Notes: generated by a model not told the origin, from the sequence alone. Positions 43,544 to 54,326 are shown, counted from the first letter of the stretch. The stretch is DNA of 64,000 nucleotides from Macrosoma leucophasiata (GCA_036365455.1 JAWQUS010000020.1:6111001-6175000), one strand, 5' to 3'. A program made the numbers and translations.

Positions 43544-44014
43544 TGTACCAATAATTATTTCCTCCATATTTGGGTGCCAAGTTTTGATATGATAGTTCTG
43601 TTACTTTAATATCGCCATGTAGAAATCCATCGGTATCTATCTTGTTTCTATTAATGCTCAGATTAAAGACTGGTTTACTTCTGATGCATCAGCTAACACA
43701 TTAATCAAATTGCTTGTGTAGAATTTGAAAACTTAATGGCTAAAATCTACAGGCTAGTAAATAGTGTATCGTTAGTAAAATGTACCAACAATTATTTCCT
43801 CCATATTTGGGTGCCAAGTTTTGATATGATAGTTCTGTTACTTTAATATCGCCATGTTGTAGAAATCCATCGGTATCTATCTTGTTTCTATTAATACTCA
43901 GATTAAAGACTTGTTTACTTCTGATGCATCAGCTAACACATTAATCAAATTGCTTGTGTAGAATTTGTGAACTTAATGGCTAAAATCTACAGGCTAGTAA
44001 ACAGTGTATCGTTA
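43544..44014. repeat. Tandem duplication, period 237 bp
   Basis: Unit 1 (43544-43780) and unit 2 (43781-44014) are about 97% identical: TTCCTCCATATTTGGGTGCC, TTGTTTCTATTAATGCTCAG, CTGATGCATCAGCTAACACA and CTACAGGCTAGTAAATAGTG recur in order. Few differences mean a recent duplication. Not coding. Confidence 0.92.
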
Positions 44015-44428
44015 CTATTGTTAGGAATGACGAACATTGTATTATTCTACTGAAGTTAAATTTAGATATATATTTCAACGCGAGATTGAATATTTCCATC
44101 ATTCTTTAATGCAAACACCGAAAAAAGTTGTCTCACACAGTGTTATAAATATTGTAATAGTAACTAATAAGGATCAAGATTTAAAAGCATACTAATATTA
44201 ATAATGATTTTTTATACTATTTTTAAATGTTAAAAACTAACAAATCTCAATTTTACTGGACGTTTGTGGAAATCATATTAATTAATAAATATGAAGACTG
44301 GTCGAGTATTTCAAATTAATATCTAATGATTTTTGCGTTTTTTTTTGCTTTGAGCGACATGAGTTATCGTTAGATATATGAATCAATTAGGATAATTTTG
44401 GAATTCATCTTTTTTATTTAGAGATTAA

Positions 44429-44574
44429 CTCCCTTATTCATAAACGTACATTAGATACGTTTTAGCTATAGAGTGCTTTGTCTTCGTCAGTTGCATTGTC
44501 AAATGTGCTGGATAGAAAAAGACAAAGAAGATATTAGCAACACTTTAGCTAAAATTCGTTTATGAGTAAGGGGG
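44429..44574. mobile_element. MITE-C5, copy 3
   Basis: CTCCCTTATTCATAAACGTA at the left, TATGAGTAAGGGGG at the right. Left flank TTAA, right flank ATAA. Confidence 0.78.
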
Positions 44575-45056
44575 ATAACCTATATCAAAACTAAACGTTT
44601 GAAATGTGTTTTTGTTGAATTCTCATATTTGTAGTCTTATCTCTACATTTTAAGAGTTTTTTGTTTTATAAAAAAACATATTGTTATTATTTATTTCATT
44701 ACCATTAAAGTATTATTGTGTTAACACATTCCTAATGAACTCATACATTGTATAATAATCGTTTATTTTAGGAGTACCTACGTTAAATATCAATCAAGAA
44801 TAACAGAGAATAACAACATATCATTGTTTTTGTACATACGTTTTTTATTATATCATTTACTCAATTAAAATAAGTTATAATAGATAGATTTTCATCACGT
44901 ATACCAAATTTATTCTTGCCTAGGCTATGATTTATCGATATTATACAAAACGTCTTAATAATTAAACACACATTTATAATTAAACAAGTGTAATTTGTTA
45001 GTTAATGTTTAATATTATTATAGTACATTGTGCCACTAGGGAGGAAAGAACTACAT
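44575..45056. other. Gap: no feature recognised
   Basis: AT-rich DNA. Confidence 0.4.
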
Positions 45057-45315
45057 TCTTTTTTTATGTTATGGAAGTGACAAACAAGCATGCAGTTCAC
45101 ATTGATGTTAAGTGATGACTGCAGCCTATAGACACCCACATAAAGACCGAGGTCAAAATGCAGATGCGTTACCACTCCTGAGGCCTAAGGTGTTATGCCT
45201 CTGTGCCGGAAATTACAGGGCCGTGCATTACCACCTGACCGGAACACGATAGTGCTGAACACTACCATTTAGCGGCAAGTATATTAGGCCTACGCCCGCG
45301 AGCTCCGTCACTGAA
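45057..45315 (-). repeat. Rep-B copy
   Basis: T run, TATGGAAGTGACAAACAAGC, GCATTACCACCTGACCGGAA and GCGAGCTCCGTCACTG; the last 5' bases are missing. Confidence 0.75.
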
Positions 45316-45734
45316 ATTGCCACGAGCCAAAGGCGAGGGTGGCAAACACGTGGGTAGAAATATAGTAGTTTCTTCCCGTGTTGCACATACTATTTTTTCT
45401 TGTATCTGGCCGAAAGTTCGTAAAATTAAAACCAAAAAAAGATTATAGTAAAAACGTTCTGTATACTGAGTTTGAATGAAAGAAATTCTTTCAAAGTTTA
45501 AATTACAAAACACTCAAGGGGCGGAAGTAGGGTAGCGGGAGGTCTCAATAGCTGAAGCCCGGGACGGTTGTGGGGTGAAGGTCCAGTGGGGGAGCGCATT
45601 ATGTGTATAAATTTTAAGGATCTCGAAATCCTTAAAACTTTAAAACATAATTTTTCGCAATTGCCATTTTTTAGACAGCATACAAATATTTTTTTACATA
45701 TTTCCTGCATAATTTTATGAAGTTAGTAAGAACC
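45316..45734. other. Gap: no feature recognised
   Basis: Two minus-strand ORFs (83 and 70 codons) lack recognisable domains; the first runs into Rep-B. Confidence 0.4.
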
Positions 45735-45765
45735 CATAGAGCAACGCGGTCCACCGGTAGCGGTA
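45735..45765 (+). mobile_element. hAT-type MITE left-end fragment
   Basis: CATAGAGCAACGCGGTCCAC and CGGTAGCGG match the left TIR of the elements at 6521 and 14586. The rest is missing. Confidence 0.5.
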
Positions 45766-46200
45766 AGAACCAAACTAAGAGACATAAAATAAAAGTAATT
45801 GATTTGACTTAAATGTACCTACTAGGCAAATAAAGAGCTAGTTTTTGCTCGCTTGACGGTTGCGATAGTAAGAACTTTCGGCATAGGTAAGAATAAAATA
45901 AATAAACTGCTATTTATTTAAATTTCTCATTAAAATTATTATTTACTTGATGATGATTCGTTAATAAATTAAATCGATTACGATAATTTGTTTGACGTCA
46001 TTGTTGATACGTTAAACCTGGTTTATTTTATCATAAATTATTTTTACATACTTGTATGTACATTGAATAAATTTTATCGATTGTTCATTAAAATTTATTT
46101 ATTTGATACCTTTTTCGCATTAATTAAGTACAGCAGAGTAGTTACATACTTCTACATTTGGCTGCTCTGTTTGTTTTGAAATATCCAAGCAATATAATAC
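45766..46200. other. Gap: no feature recognised
   Basis: AT-rich DNA. Confidence 0.4.
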
Positions 46201-46201
46201 A

Positions 46202-46388
46202 CTAGCCGGCCGGCTTCGCGCGGTTGTAATGTTACCTACCCTCTCCTTTTCAACTTAGCGTGATGTTATAAAACCTTCTTCGATAAATGGACTATCTAAC
46301 ACTGGAAATAATTCAAATCGGATCCGTAGTTCCTGGGATTAGCGCGTTCAAACAAACAAACTCTTCAGCTTTATAATATTAGTATAGA
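46202..46388 (-). mobile_element. Helitron-like element (187 bp), complete ends
   Basis: Minus strand: A|TCTATACTAATATTATAAAG, AACGCGCTAATCCCAGGAAC, AGATAGTCCATTTATCGAAG, and GCGCGAAGCCGGCCGGCTAG|T. The GCCGGCCGGC palindrome just before CTAG resembles the subterminal hairpin of Helitrons. Insertion between A and T and absence of a TSD also fit. Non-coding, so non-autonomous. The end sequences are of a type widespread in Lepidoptera. Confidence 0.68.
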
Positions 46389-46499
46389 TTTAGTAGTTCA
46401 TTTACTAAATGAGGACCAAAATCGATACGACATAGTCATTTTGTATACAAAAAAGTCCTCTGTAATCCTCACATCATAATAAATAAAAATATAGTTGCC

Positions 46500-46735
46500 A
46501 AGTTGCCAATAGTTCACATAGGTGGTAAGTTATACTTTTAGGCTGGAGCGCCTTCTGCGCTCGCCGATTGCCCGGTGAAGTAGACTAGTGCCGTCTCGAC
46601 ACAAAGCCGGACGTAAAAAAAAAAAAAAAGTTATACTGGTACCTATAACATCGTCACAAAAACCAGATGCATGAATGCACTCCTGAAACCCAAGCCCAAG
46701 CCCTCTCTGTGTCCGAAATTATATGGCCGTATCTT
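46500..46735 (-). repeat. Rep-B, highly diverged, split
   Basis: AGTTCACATAGGTGGTAAGT (46510-46529), then a non-Rep-B insert with GCGCTCGCCGATTGCCCGGT and an A run, then ACTCCTGAAACCC and CTCTCTGTGTCCGAAATTAT. The insert core is also at 19875-19912 (-). Confidence 0.45.
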
Positions 46736-46849
46736 TTTATCAAATATTTTTATGATAACTTTTAAGGGATGCACAGGTTGGTATAATTTAGGTGTCTTAC
46801 AAGAAAACACACAAATAACATTTCAAGGAACTCATTAATTATTAATAAT

Positions 46850-47195
46850 GGCAACCCATTATACGTCCCACTGCTGGGCACGAGTCTCTCCCCTTTTTGG
46901 GGGGAGGCCTGGAGCTTACTCCACCACGCTGCTCCAATGCGGATTGGTGGAGATACGGGGTTAGTGGGCAACCCGCTGTCGGATGTTTTCAAACCGCCCA
47001 TAAGGCCTCCGACAAGGTCTAACGACTGCTATCTATCAATAGCAACCGGGACCGTGCCCTCCGAAGCACGGAAACGCGCATTTAATTTGCCACACTAGCG
47101 GTCACCCATCACACTACCCGACCGCGCTCGTAATGCTTAGCCGAGTAGATCGCCTATGATCTGCACTAGCCGCTGGGCCATGCGCGCTTGCATTA
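46850..47195 (-). repeat. Rep-A dispersed repeat, copy 5
   Basis: Complete: CCCACTGCTGGGCACGAGTC, CACCACGCTGCTCCAATGCG, CGAGTAGATCGCCTATGATC and GCCATGCGCGCTTG. Confidence 0.78.
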
Positions 47196-47695
47196 TTAAA
47201 AATAAAAGAATATTTAATTATTACGTTAATGTTTAACTCAAGTTATAACCAAAATAAGTAGATCGTATAACGCTCAAATAAGGTAAGCTTTTATTCGCTA
47301 TGTTATTTTGAATTTAGTAGGCTAAAAGATCGAATAATTCCGCTAGGCGATTCCAAAATCCTATGTATTTTCGTAGGAGAAATGGCTAGAAGTACAAATG
47401 AGACGTTCTAAAATGAATGGAGCTTGGGTCCGCACCATGTACACTATATTGAGAGAAGAAGGATAAAAAACTAAATCATTTTCAGATATTCAAATCTTTT
47501 ATTATACCTTCAATTAATTGTCGCAAGTACTCCTATATTTCAAAAACAAGAATGTAATAGTAGCATTATGGTGACAGTGTTGTCATACAAAAATTACATA
47601 AAATAAATATTTTCGACAAAAAAACAACTACTCACATTATTTTTTTAGTTTTTTCCATCATTCTTCGTATTTTTCTCTATCTTTTGATATACTAA
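47196..47695. other. Gap: no feature recognised
   Basis: AT-rich DNA. Confidence 0.4.
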
Positions 47696-47841
47696 CCCCC
47701 TTATTCATAAACGTATTTTAGCTAAAGTGTTGCTAATCTCTCCTTTGTCTTTTTCTATCCTGCACATTTGGCAATGCGACTGACAAAGACAAAGCATTCT
47801 ATAGCTAAAACGTATCTAAAGGACGCTTATGAATAAGGGGG
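47696..47841. mobile_element. MITE-C5, copy 4
   Basis: CCCCCTTATTCATAAACGTA at the left and CTTATGAATAAGGGGG at the right; flanks CTAA and CTAG. Confidence 0.82.
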
Positions 47842-48064
47842 CTAGTACAAGGTGCCGGCCCATCGTGGACCTTTTCCTTAGGGTCACTTTTATAAGACGA
47901 GCTCCTGATGTTTTATCCATGGCTTTTAAAACTAAACTGTCATCGTTGCCGCAAACTTTTCATCAGGCGAATAAAAAGGTATGAATTAAATTATTTATTT
48001 TGCTTACTCTCAGTTGATAGTTGCAATGATATTATTTACAGGCGTTGAATCATAAAAACTAAAT

Positions 48065-48270
48065 ATTATCTTACTACTATTTTAAATATGAAAGTGGATG
48101 GGATGTTTGTTATTGTCGTGTATTTGTATGTTTGTTGATCAATCACGCTAAAGCGCCTGGACGGTTTTCTATGAATTTGTATTATTTTGTACACAGGCAG
48201 GGCTGTAACGCAAAGGATATTTTTTATCTCGTCCAAAGGTTCCTAAGGAAATTATTCATTCTTCTACCAC
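48065..48270 (+). mobile_element. Helitron-like 5' region (weak)
   Basis: TTAAATATGAAAGTGGATGG, ATGTTTGTTGATCAATCACG and TATTTTTTATCTCGTCC resemble bodies of non-autonomous Helitron-like repeats known from Lepidoptera. No CTAG end found. Confidence 0.35.
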
Positions 48271-48291
48271 TTGGCGGAAGATAGATTAGTT

Positions 48292-48400
48292 AACGCGGTG
48301 GTGCCTACGTCTTCGAGCTCCTGCACTGGAACTCTACCACAGGTAAAAATCTAATCTACTGCCGCCAAATGGTAGCGTGTCAGCACTATCGTGTTATAAT
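48292..48400. repeat. Rep-B fragments in opposite orientation
   Basis: GGTGGTGCCTACGTCTTCGA to GGAACTCTACCAC (minus) is followed at once by CCGCCAAATGGTAGCGTGTC and AGCACTATCGTGTT (plus), an inverted junction. Confidence 0.55.
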
Positions 48401-48607
48401 CCTAACTTTAACAGATTTACTATCTCAGCGAAAATAATGTTCAATATTCCTTGCATTATTGTGGTTATATGTATGCTTCAAATTATTATTATTGATAGAA
48501 TAATGTATGTATTTATGCGATATAAATGTTTAAGTATTTATTACTTTAGAGTGTTTAAAGAATGTACACCCTACTGCTGCAATATTAACGATGATTCTCC
48601 TTCCAAC

Positions 48608-48755
48608 TTAAGGTCGTCAAGAAGAGATTGCTTTCAGCAATAAGACCGCCTTATTGTATTGCCTACTGTTATTATAATAACATCTGTATTTGTCTAAAAT
48701 TCTGGTGTACAATAAAGAATATTCTATTCTATTCTATTTTATTCTATTTCTATAA
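48608..48755 (+). mobile_element. LINE 3' UTR and TTCTA tail
   Basis: AAGAGATTGCTTTCAGCAAT followed by AAGACCGCC matches, in plan, AAGAGCGCTTTTAGCGTTAA, GTTCGCC at the end of the LINE near 56670: a short hairpin shared by the two 3' UTRs. It ends GTACAATAAAG and a TTCTA simple repeat. Confidence 0.58.
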
Positions 48756-48756
48756 G

Positions 48757-48815
48757 TTAGAGACGGATGTGAAATGTAACAATAACTTTAACAAATATCT
48801 TGGTGCAACCCAGGG
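48757..48815. mobile_element. MITE-Q right half
   Basis: AGACGGATGTGAAATGTAAC and AACAAATATCTTGGTGCAAC then CCAGG. The 7-bp-TSD element at 48816 is inserted at its end. Confidence 0.65.
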
Positions 48816-49036
48816 CACACCGCGGACACTCCGCCAAAATTCCATACAAGCGCTTAATTTGGTCTCTATCACACAGAAATCAATCAGTGACGTGTATTTA
48901 CACGTGCACCTGTGTGCGTAGCACGTAGAGAATACCAAACGCCGCCCATAAGAGGGGAGAAGTTTGGGTGAGGCGGGGAAATCTGGCGGGGCGTTGAAGT
49001 GTCCATTCTATACGTAGTATTATTACATATTCTCTG
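48816..49036. mobile_element. Elt-7, copy 1 (221 bp, 7-bp TSD)
   Basis: Starts CACACCGCGGACACTCCGCC and ends TTACATATTCTCTG, with the exact 7-bp repeat CCCAGGG on both sides (48809-48815 and 49037-49043). No terminal inverted repeats beyond CA/TG, no A-rich tail, no pol III boxes that I can see. The body contains GACGTGTATTTACACGTG and GTGTGCGTAGCACG palindromes. Class unknown; copies at 58396-58623 and 61088-61296 have the same structure. Confidence 0.85.
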
Positions 49037-49043
49037 CCCAGGG

Positions 49044-49354
49044 TAAGTGACACGCTCGGAACATGATTACATACCTAATAGATTAACTTCTATAACTACC
49101 TCTGAACATTGCTCATAAACCTCTTAAAAAAGTAGTTTAAGAAAGACCCTAATACCAAAATTTTAAAGGGCTGAGATGTTATCAATGCTGTTCCAACACT
49201 GTTACAATAACATTGCGTTTCAACATTCCTATTGTTATGTGATAATGACCCGAACGTGACGTGAACATCTGCATCAATCAGAGTAACTAATGAAGTCACA
49301 CGACTTTGTTCACGTAATTAAATTGACAAACATGCATGTACCTACATAGTTTAC
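49044..49354. other. Gap: no feature recognised
   Basis: AT-rich DNA. Confidence 0.4.
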
Positions 49355-49540
49355 TTTTTTATGTAATAGAAGCAGCAATCAAGCAGTTCACATTGATGTT
49401 AAGTGATGACTGCAGTCTATAGACATTTAAACAAAACCAGAGGTCAAAACAATTGATGCGTTGTCATCTCTGAGACCTAAGGTGTCATTCATGTCTTAGT
49501 GATGTTATTATATTAAGGGGCCATACATGATACAAGTCTC
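49355..49540 (-). repeat. Rep-B, diverged copy
   Basis: TTATGTAATAGAAGCAGCAA, GATGTTAAGTGATGACTGCA and AGAGGTCAAAAC; then diverged. Confidence 0.58.
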
Positions 49541-50117
49541 TGTGACAGTTTTATGACTTGGTCGTGTCATAAAAGTGACAAATAACATTTATTTATCACT
49601 CTTATGACACGAAAAACATTTAAAAATTAGAACGCATTTAAAAGTGTATAAATATTGCATTTACAAATCGATTAACCAATCATTCAATCGACTTACCAAA
49701 AACTGGAGGTCTTTACGCAAGTCATACCTTCAATATCAATGATCGATAGAAGAGTTTTGGTATTGAATTAAATGAGTTGTATAAACAATATTGGCCGCAA
49801 AAGATATATGACGTGTCACCGTGTGATTTATTTAGGCTGCCCGTCTGCGCCCGCGCCGATTAGGAATGCGCACAACGTGAAGGTAGATATCGATATTTCA
49901 TAAAAAATATCTATCGATTAAAATCATGATTTTCACATCGAGATATTAAAATAAAAAAAAAACAATTGAATCGTGTAAAAGGAATTTAAGCGTTTTTAAA
50001 AAGATATTGTAATAGGTACTGGGTATTGTAATTTTTAAGTTAGGCGACAGTAAGTAGTAAATGTACAGTAATCACACAAAGTACTTATGTAACGTTGTTT
50101 TTCTGACAAAATATAGT
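49541..50117. other. Gap: weak inverted repeat only
   Basis: GTGTCATAAAAGTGA (49565-49579) and TCACTCTTATGACAC (49596-49610) form a near-perfect stem. Otherwise AT-rich. Confidence 0.4.
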
Positions 50118-50290
50118 TTTTTTTGTAATGAAGGTGGCAAACAATCATGCAGTTCACATTGATGTTAAGTGATGATTGCAGCCTATAGACACTCACACAA
50201 AGACTAGAGGTCAAAATGCAGATACGTTGCAAACCCCCCCCCCCCTGAGGAGACCTTAGTTATTAGGTATGTCTCTGTGATAGTTGTAAC
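50118..50290 (-). repeat. Rep-B copy, 5'-degraded
   Basis: TAATGAAGGTGGCAAACAAT, TGTTAAGTGATGATTGCAGC and AGAGGTCAAAATGCAGATAC, then a C run. Confidence 0.6.
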
Positions 50291-50577
50291 AGAGATATAC
50301 AAATGATATAACGATGTTTCTTCAACATCGATGTATTGCTTACACCCCTAGCACTGCTCAGGCTGCGCGTGAGTTGCTAACGGGGTATGGAGATGGACTT
50401 AACTTTTTGCTAACTTTCTGATGCTTTATAGATTAAACGTCATATTATGATTTATATGTTGTAATCGCATATCGTGTTCGTGAGTCGTTTCTTATTTCTC
50501 AAGAATCATGCTTATCAGTACTTATATATTTTTTTAACACTAACGTTTGATCAAATTGTTATTAAATAAATACTTAC

Positions 50578-50632
50578 CTACGCTCTGTGCCTACCCCGTG
50601 AAGGATCTGGCGCGAAGATACATAGGTATCTA
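50578..50632 (-). repeat. Rep-J fragment
   Basis: CTACCCCGTGAAGGATCTGG and CGCGAAGATACATA, the reverse complement of the Rep-J start. Confidence 0.5.
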
Positions 50633-50661
50633 CATATATGTAGGTACATGCTTATACTAAA

Positions 50662-51026
50662 TCTATAAACATATAATAAAACAGTAAAATCCGCGTGTCT
50701 GTACATTGTATATATTTACGAAAAACCAATTGTGGGCGATGTTAAAATAGTATTAGAACACTTTTCAATGATTTTTTTTTGTCGGTCTGTTTGTCCCTTT
50801 GTCCAGGCTAATCTCCGAAGATACTCGACGGATTCGAATGAAACTTTTTGTGGTGTGTAGATAAGCCTGGCCAACATTTAGGCTACTTTTTACTGCGGGA
50901 AAATCACTCATTCCCACGGGAATCTCTACATTTATGTTCATTTTCCTATACAAATAGTCCGTATCTATCAAACCTTTGACACATTATTTCATTGAGAGGC
51001 AATACGAAGTTTGCCGGGTCAGCTAG
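50662..51026 (+). mobile_element. Helitron-like element (365 bp), complete ends
   Basis: A|TCTATAAACATATAATAAAA start, body with CCGCGTGTCTGTACATTG and TCTCCGAAGATACTCGACGG, end GGCAATACGAAGTTTGCCGG then GTCAGCTAG|T. GGCAA/TTGCC forms a short stem about 12 nt before the end. Same family as 17370-17600. No Rep or helicase coding. Confidence 0.65.
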
Positions 51027-51092
51027 TATTAAAATAAATAAGTACTATCCTGTACCTTGAAGTAATCGTTTTATAAGTACGAATTACAATGC

Positions 51093-51252
51093 TTTTTATG
51101 ATGGTGGCAAACAATCATGCTGTTTGCATTGATGGTAACCTAATTAAAATGAAATACTGCAGCCTTTAGATATCTACACGAAAACTGATATTATAATGAG
51201 ATGCATTACGACAGGTCTTAGTCTCTGTGATTGTTATTATAAGGCCATACAC
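51093..51252 (-). repeat. Rep-B, diverged copy
   Basis: TATGATGGTGGCAAACAATC, CATTGATGGTAAC and TACTGCAGCC; strongly diverged. Confidence 0.5.
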
Positions 51253-51254
51253 TA

Positions 51255-51475
51255 CTCATCATTTCAGCCAAAAGACGTCCACTGCTGAACAAAGGCCTCC
51301 ACCAAAGAATGCCACAACGAACGGTCCTGGGCCGCCCTCATCCAGCGATTGCCCGCGACCTTCACCAGGTTGCCGGTCCATCTTGTGGGAAGCCTGCCCA
51401 CGCTTCGCTTTCCGGTAGGCGGTCGCCACTCGAGAACTGTTCTGCCCCAACGGCCACTAATTGTTATACCGTCTC
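51255..51475 (-). mobile_element. RTE-type LINE, C-terminal end
   Basis: The minus strand encodes the conserved RTE C terminus: GRWGRTVLEWRPPTGKR, VGRLPTRWTGNLVKVAGN, RWMRAAQDRSLWHSL and EAFVQQWTSFG, then a 3' UTR with TTTTGGCTGAAATGATGAG. The frame is open over this part, so the fragment is fairly young, but everything upstream (endonuclease and RT core) is missing. It abuts the plus-strand LINE end that starts near 51530. Confidence 0.82.
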
Positions 51476-51529
51476 TACAATGGTGAGACGGTTGGTTGGT
51501 TGGGAATTGAAATGGTCTTTCTGTCGAAC

Positions 51530-51890
51530 TGTTCGACATGGTGCCACCGTCTCTTTTCCTACACCGTTCTACCCACCGAAAAGAGAAGTGCCACCCTCAC
51601 CGACTGGACACCTGGCAGTGCTTAACAGTGCGGTTTTCTCGTTCGTTTCTGCCCAAAACGTGTAAATTGTGGACCGAACTTCGCTCTGTGGTGTTCCCTC
51701 GGTGCTACAATATGGGGTTCTTCAAAAATGGGATCAAAAGAGTCATTCAGGGCTGGCAGCGCGTTCGCAACTCCCTTGGTGTTGCAAATGTTTTTTTTTA
51801 ATGTAATGGAATATGTTCATAGGCGACGGTGACCACATTCCATCAGGTGGCCCGTCTGCTTGTCTGTCAACTTAATGATATAAAAATAAT
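51530..51890 (+). mobile_element. Non-LTR LINE C-terminal end and 3' tail
   Basis: The plus-strand frame has LPKTCKLWTELRSVVFPRCY and NMGFFKNGIKRVIQGWQR, matching the typical end of jockey/CR1-like ORF2 (a FLPRTxxLWNxLP block, then a short basic tail). It is followed by GTTCATAGGCGACGGTGACC and CATCAGGTGGCCCGTCTGCT, the 3' tail seen alone at 3135-3208. The frame is open for 87 codons from 51538. RT core missing. Confidence 0.68.
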
Positions 51891-52426
51891 ATGTCTTCAT
51901 CCACCACCACCACCGATAAAGAAAATAATACACAGGCATAACTTGAGATTCTAGTATACAGTGTGACGAATGAAGTTGATAATTAATAATTATAATAATA
52001 ATCCTTCTCCATATTTATAATTCACACTTCAAGTATAAAGTAACGTTTAAATATCTTTTCAATAGTTCTAGAGAGAAGGAACTAAAATGAGCAATTTATT
52101 TAGTTCGGTCCTTAGTCTTTAGACATCCCTGACCAACTCGTTCAAATTCCTTTGGAAATATCCCATTTCCATTATTCATGTTACGAGTATAAAATATTGA
52201 ATAGAAATTCAATATCTTATTTTTTAATATAATTCTCTTAAAGTTTATTTGATTAATGATATTGCCTTTTAACTATTATATATTTATTGCTTATTTGCCA
52301 AAGTGCTATATAAGTTTTTTATAAATAAATCATTACACTATGTAAATAACTGAAAACAGGACTCCTACTATGGCATCTCTATGCGATTGAATTTAGGCAC
52401 TGGAAAAAGTTTGTTTCATTTGTCTA
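51891..52426. other. Gap: only a CAC microsatellite
   Basis: A short CCACCACCACCACC run near 51900, otherwise AT-rich with nothing recognised. Confidence 0.4.
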
Positions 52427-52427
52427 G

Positions 52428-52645
52428 TTTCCGGTTAGCATAGCGGTGTGAGACGACCGTTTGATTCGAAGGGTCGCGGGTTCGATCCCCGCACCGGGAC
52501 AAATATTTGTATGGCCTACATATATTTGGTTCGGGTCTGGGTGTTTGTGTATGTGTTGAATGTGTACAACGGCACCCACGACACAGGTTTATACCTACTG
52601 TGGGGCTGTGAGTGTAAGCGTATTTTATTTTTAATGACAGCGCGT
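52428..52645 (+). mobile_element. SINE-3 (tRNA-derived), copy 1
   Basis: Head: CCGGTTAGCATAGCGGTGTG (A-box), GGTCGCGGGTTCGATCCCCG (strong B-box), ACCGGGACA closing the acceptor-like pair. Body: TTCGGGTCTGGGTGTTTGTG, CAACGGCACCCACGACACAG, CTGTGGGGCTGTGAGTGTAA, AT-rich end. The head still folds as a cloverleaf-like structure but continues into a shared non-tRNA body, so it is a SINE. Confidence 0.78.
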
Positions 52646-52683
52646 ATGGAGAAACGATATAAAGCGATTCAGTTTGTCTTCGC

Positions 52684-52924
52684 CATAGAGCAAGACGGGC
52701 CACCGGCCGACCGGAGGGGTGTGAATAACACACACACACACAACAAAAATCGTCTATTACCTACTACGAAACTCACACCTTGACTTAAACAAAATACGCA
52801 AACAATTTCACGGACACATTTAAACATCTCGGCCCACTTGGGCTTGTACTTTGACACAGGGGAAAGCCTACATGTGGTTACTCCCCTCCGGTCCGCCACG
52901 CCCGGTGGCCCGTATTGCTCTATT
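52684..52924. mobile_element. hAT-type MITE, copy 3 (241 bp)
   Basis: CATAGAGCAAGACGGGCCAC at the left, GGCCCGTATTGCTCTATT at the right, flanked by GTCTTCGC (52676-52683) and GTCTTCGA (52925-52932), an 8-bp TSD with one mismatch. Interior shares AACAAAAATCGTCTATTACC with copy 2. Shorter than the other copies. Confidence 0.85.
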
Positions 52925-52932
52925 GTCTTCGA

Positions 52933-53492
52933 ATGTAGTAGTAAGTAATGGTATGGCCACATTTCCGAATGGGACCAGTATTTGGAGCCTTAAGCCCCGA
53001 CATATCTAATATAGCTATATATGTACGTACCTATATCTCTCTCCTCGTTTAAATGAGCGCAAACGAGAACGTGACTTGCTGCTCCATCGGTGCACTCACA
53101 CTGACACACCGTGCATGTACACATTGTCAAATCTAATCACAACCAAGTACCGACCGCACTCGTGAATTGCAAGAACTATGAAACTTCACCGTTCTATACA
53201 AATAATTTTCGTTGTACTATAGATATACGCTGTCATTGGCCTACTGCCAAATATATGCATGCACCGGAGGTTCCCGTGAGACTCGGCCCAGACCACTTTT
53301 TCTACTTCCCTTGGTTACTATTACCGGTATTAAATTTGACATTAACTTTACTTTCAATATAGGTAATAATAAGCATTCTCATGTTGAATATAGGCAGGTG
53401 CCGGATCTCACTCCATAGGCCCAGCCAGCTAGTCCCTCCAGTTCACCCACATAGCCCAATGGTTGGCGAATCACTTATCATTACAATATATG
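52933..53492. other. Gap: no feature recognised
   Basis: Two overlapping plus ORFs (53111-53362 and 53212-53418) lack recognisable domains. Confidence 0.4.
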
Positions 53493-53650
53493 TATATGTA
53501 TCTTCACGCCAGGTCCCTAACAGGGTAGGCAGAGAGTGTAGAGCGCCAGACATCCCGGTTCAGACAAACCTCTCGTGCCTCGTCTACCTTCATCATTCTC
53601 TTCATACATGCACGCCGATTCCTAAGACTTTTGACCCCACCATCAGACAG
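53493..53650 (+). repeat. Rep-J dispersed repeat
   Basis: TATGTATCTTCACGCCAGGT through CGATTCCTAAGACTTTTGAC, nearly identical to 29829-29990. Confidence 0.7.
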
Positions 53651-53894
53651 AATTCGACCTATTTGGTCATGGTAGGTCAGCCTTGGTCATTACAATAGTC
53701 CCATATATTCTGCGGGGTCTGTCTGTGTCTGTATTAACTATTGATGCAGTCAGAGAGAGGTTCCGCCGAATATAACCCATTACAAAGTGCTCAAAATGCT
53801 CAAAAGGGCCTCTACGTGTTGGACCCCCCATGTCCCCGCGCAAGCCTGACAAAGGTCCGGGGTTCAAATTGGACCCCGTGCTGACGAGCTGCTA

Positions 53895-54010
53895 TTTTGT
53901 TATAAAAATGGCAAACAAGCATGCAGTTCATATTGGTAGTAATTGAATACTTTAGATTTAACATCTGTACAACAAACAAAGGCCGTGCATGCAGCTCACC
54001 GGAAATTAAG
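53895..54010 (-). repeat. Rep-B, degraded
   Basis: AATGGCAAACAAGCATGCAG, TTCATATTGGTAGTAATTGA and GCAGCTCACCGGAA. Confidence 0.42.
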
Positions 54011-54326
54011 ATTGTCCAATTCGTCAACCAGTTTAAAGAAGTTTTATAAAAAAAAGTTTTTTTATAGAATTAGGAAATAAATTCACTGATATTATGTATT
54101 TTGTTTTGTGAGAAGTTACATCCCCACTGGATGCTTGGGATCCGTCAACATTCCAGTTCGCACGGTCCACTAAGTAAATTCTAAAACAAGCTTCCTTCTA
54201 ATATATATTTTAGTGACTTAGTATTTTTTCTATGTCAAGAAGTTTCAACAAATTCAAAGCAACTAATCAACAAGCAAATTCTATTATTTCCAAGTGATTA
54301 AATGAATTTTTGAGTTTGAGTTTGAA

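Noticed and set aside
50210..50290. CRISPR-like or regular spaced repeats
   Set aside because: No regularly spaced direct repeats with unique spacers exist anywhere in the window, and the genome is eukaryotic.
52428..52500. Possible functional tRNA gene with strong A and B boxes
   Set aside because: It continues into a body shared with the copy at 59868-60057, so it is the head of SINE-3.
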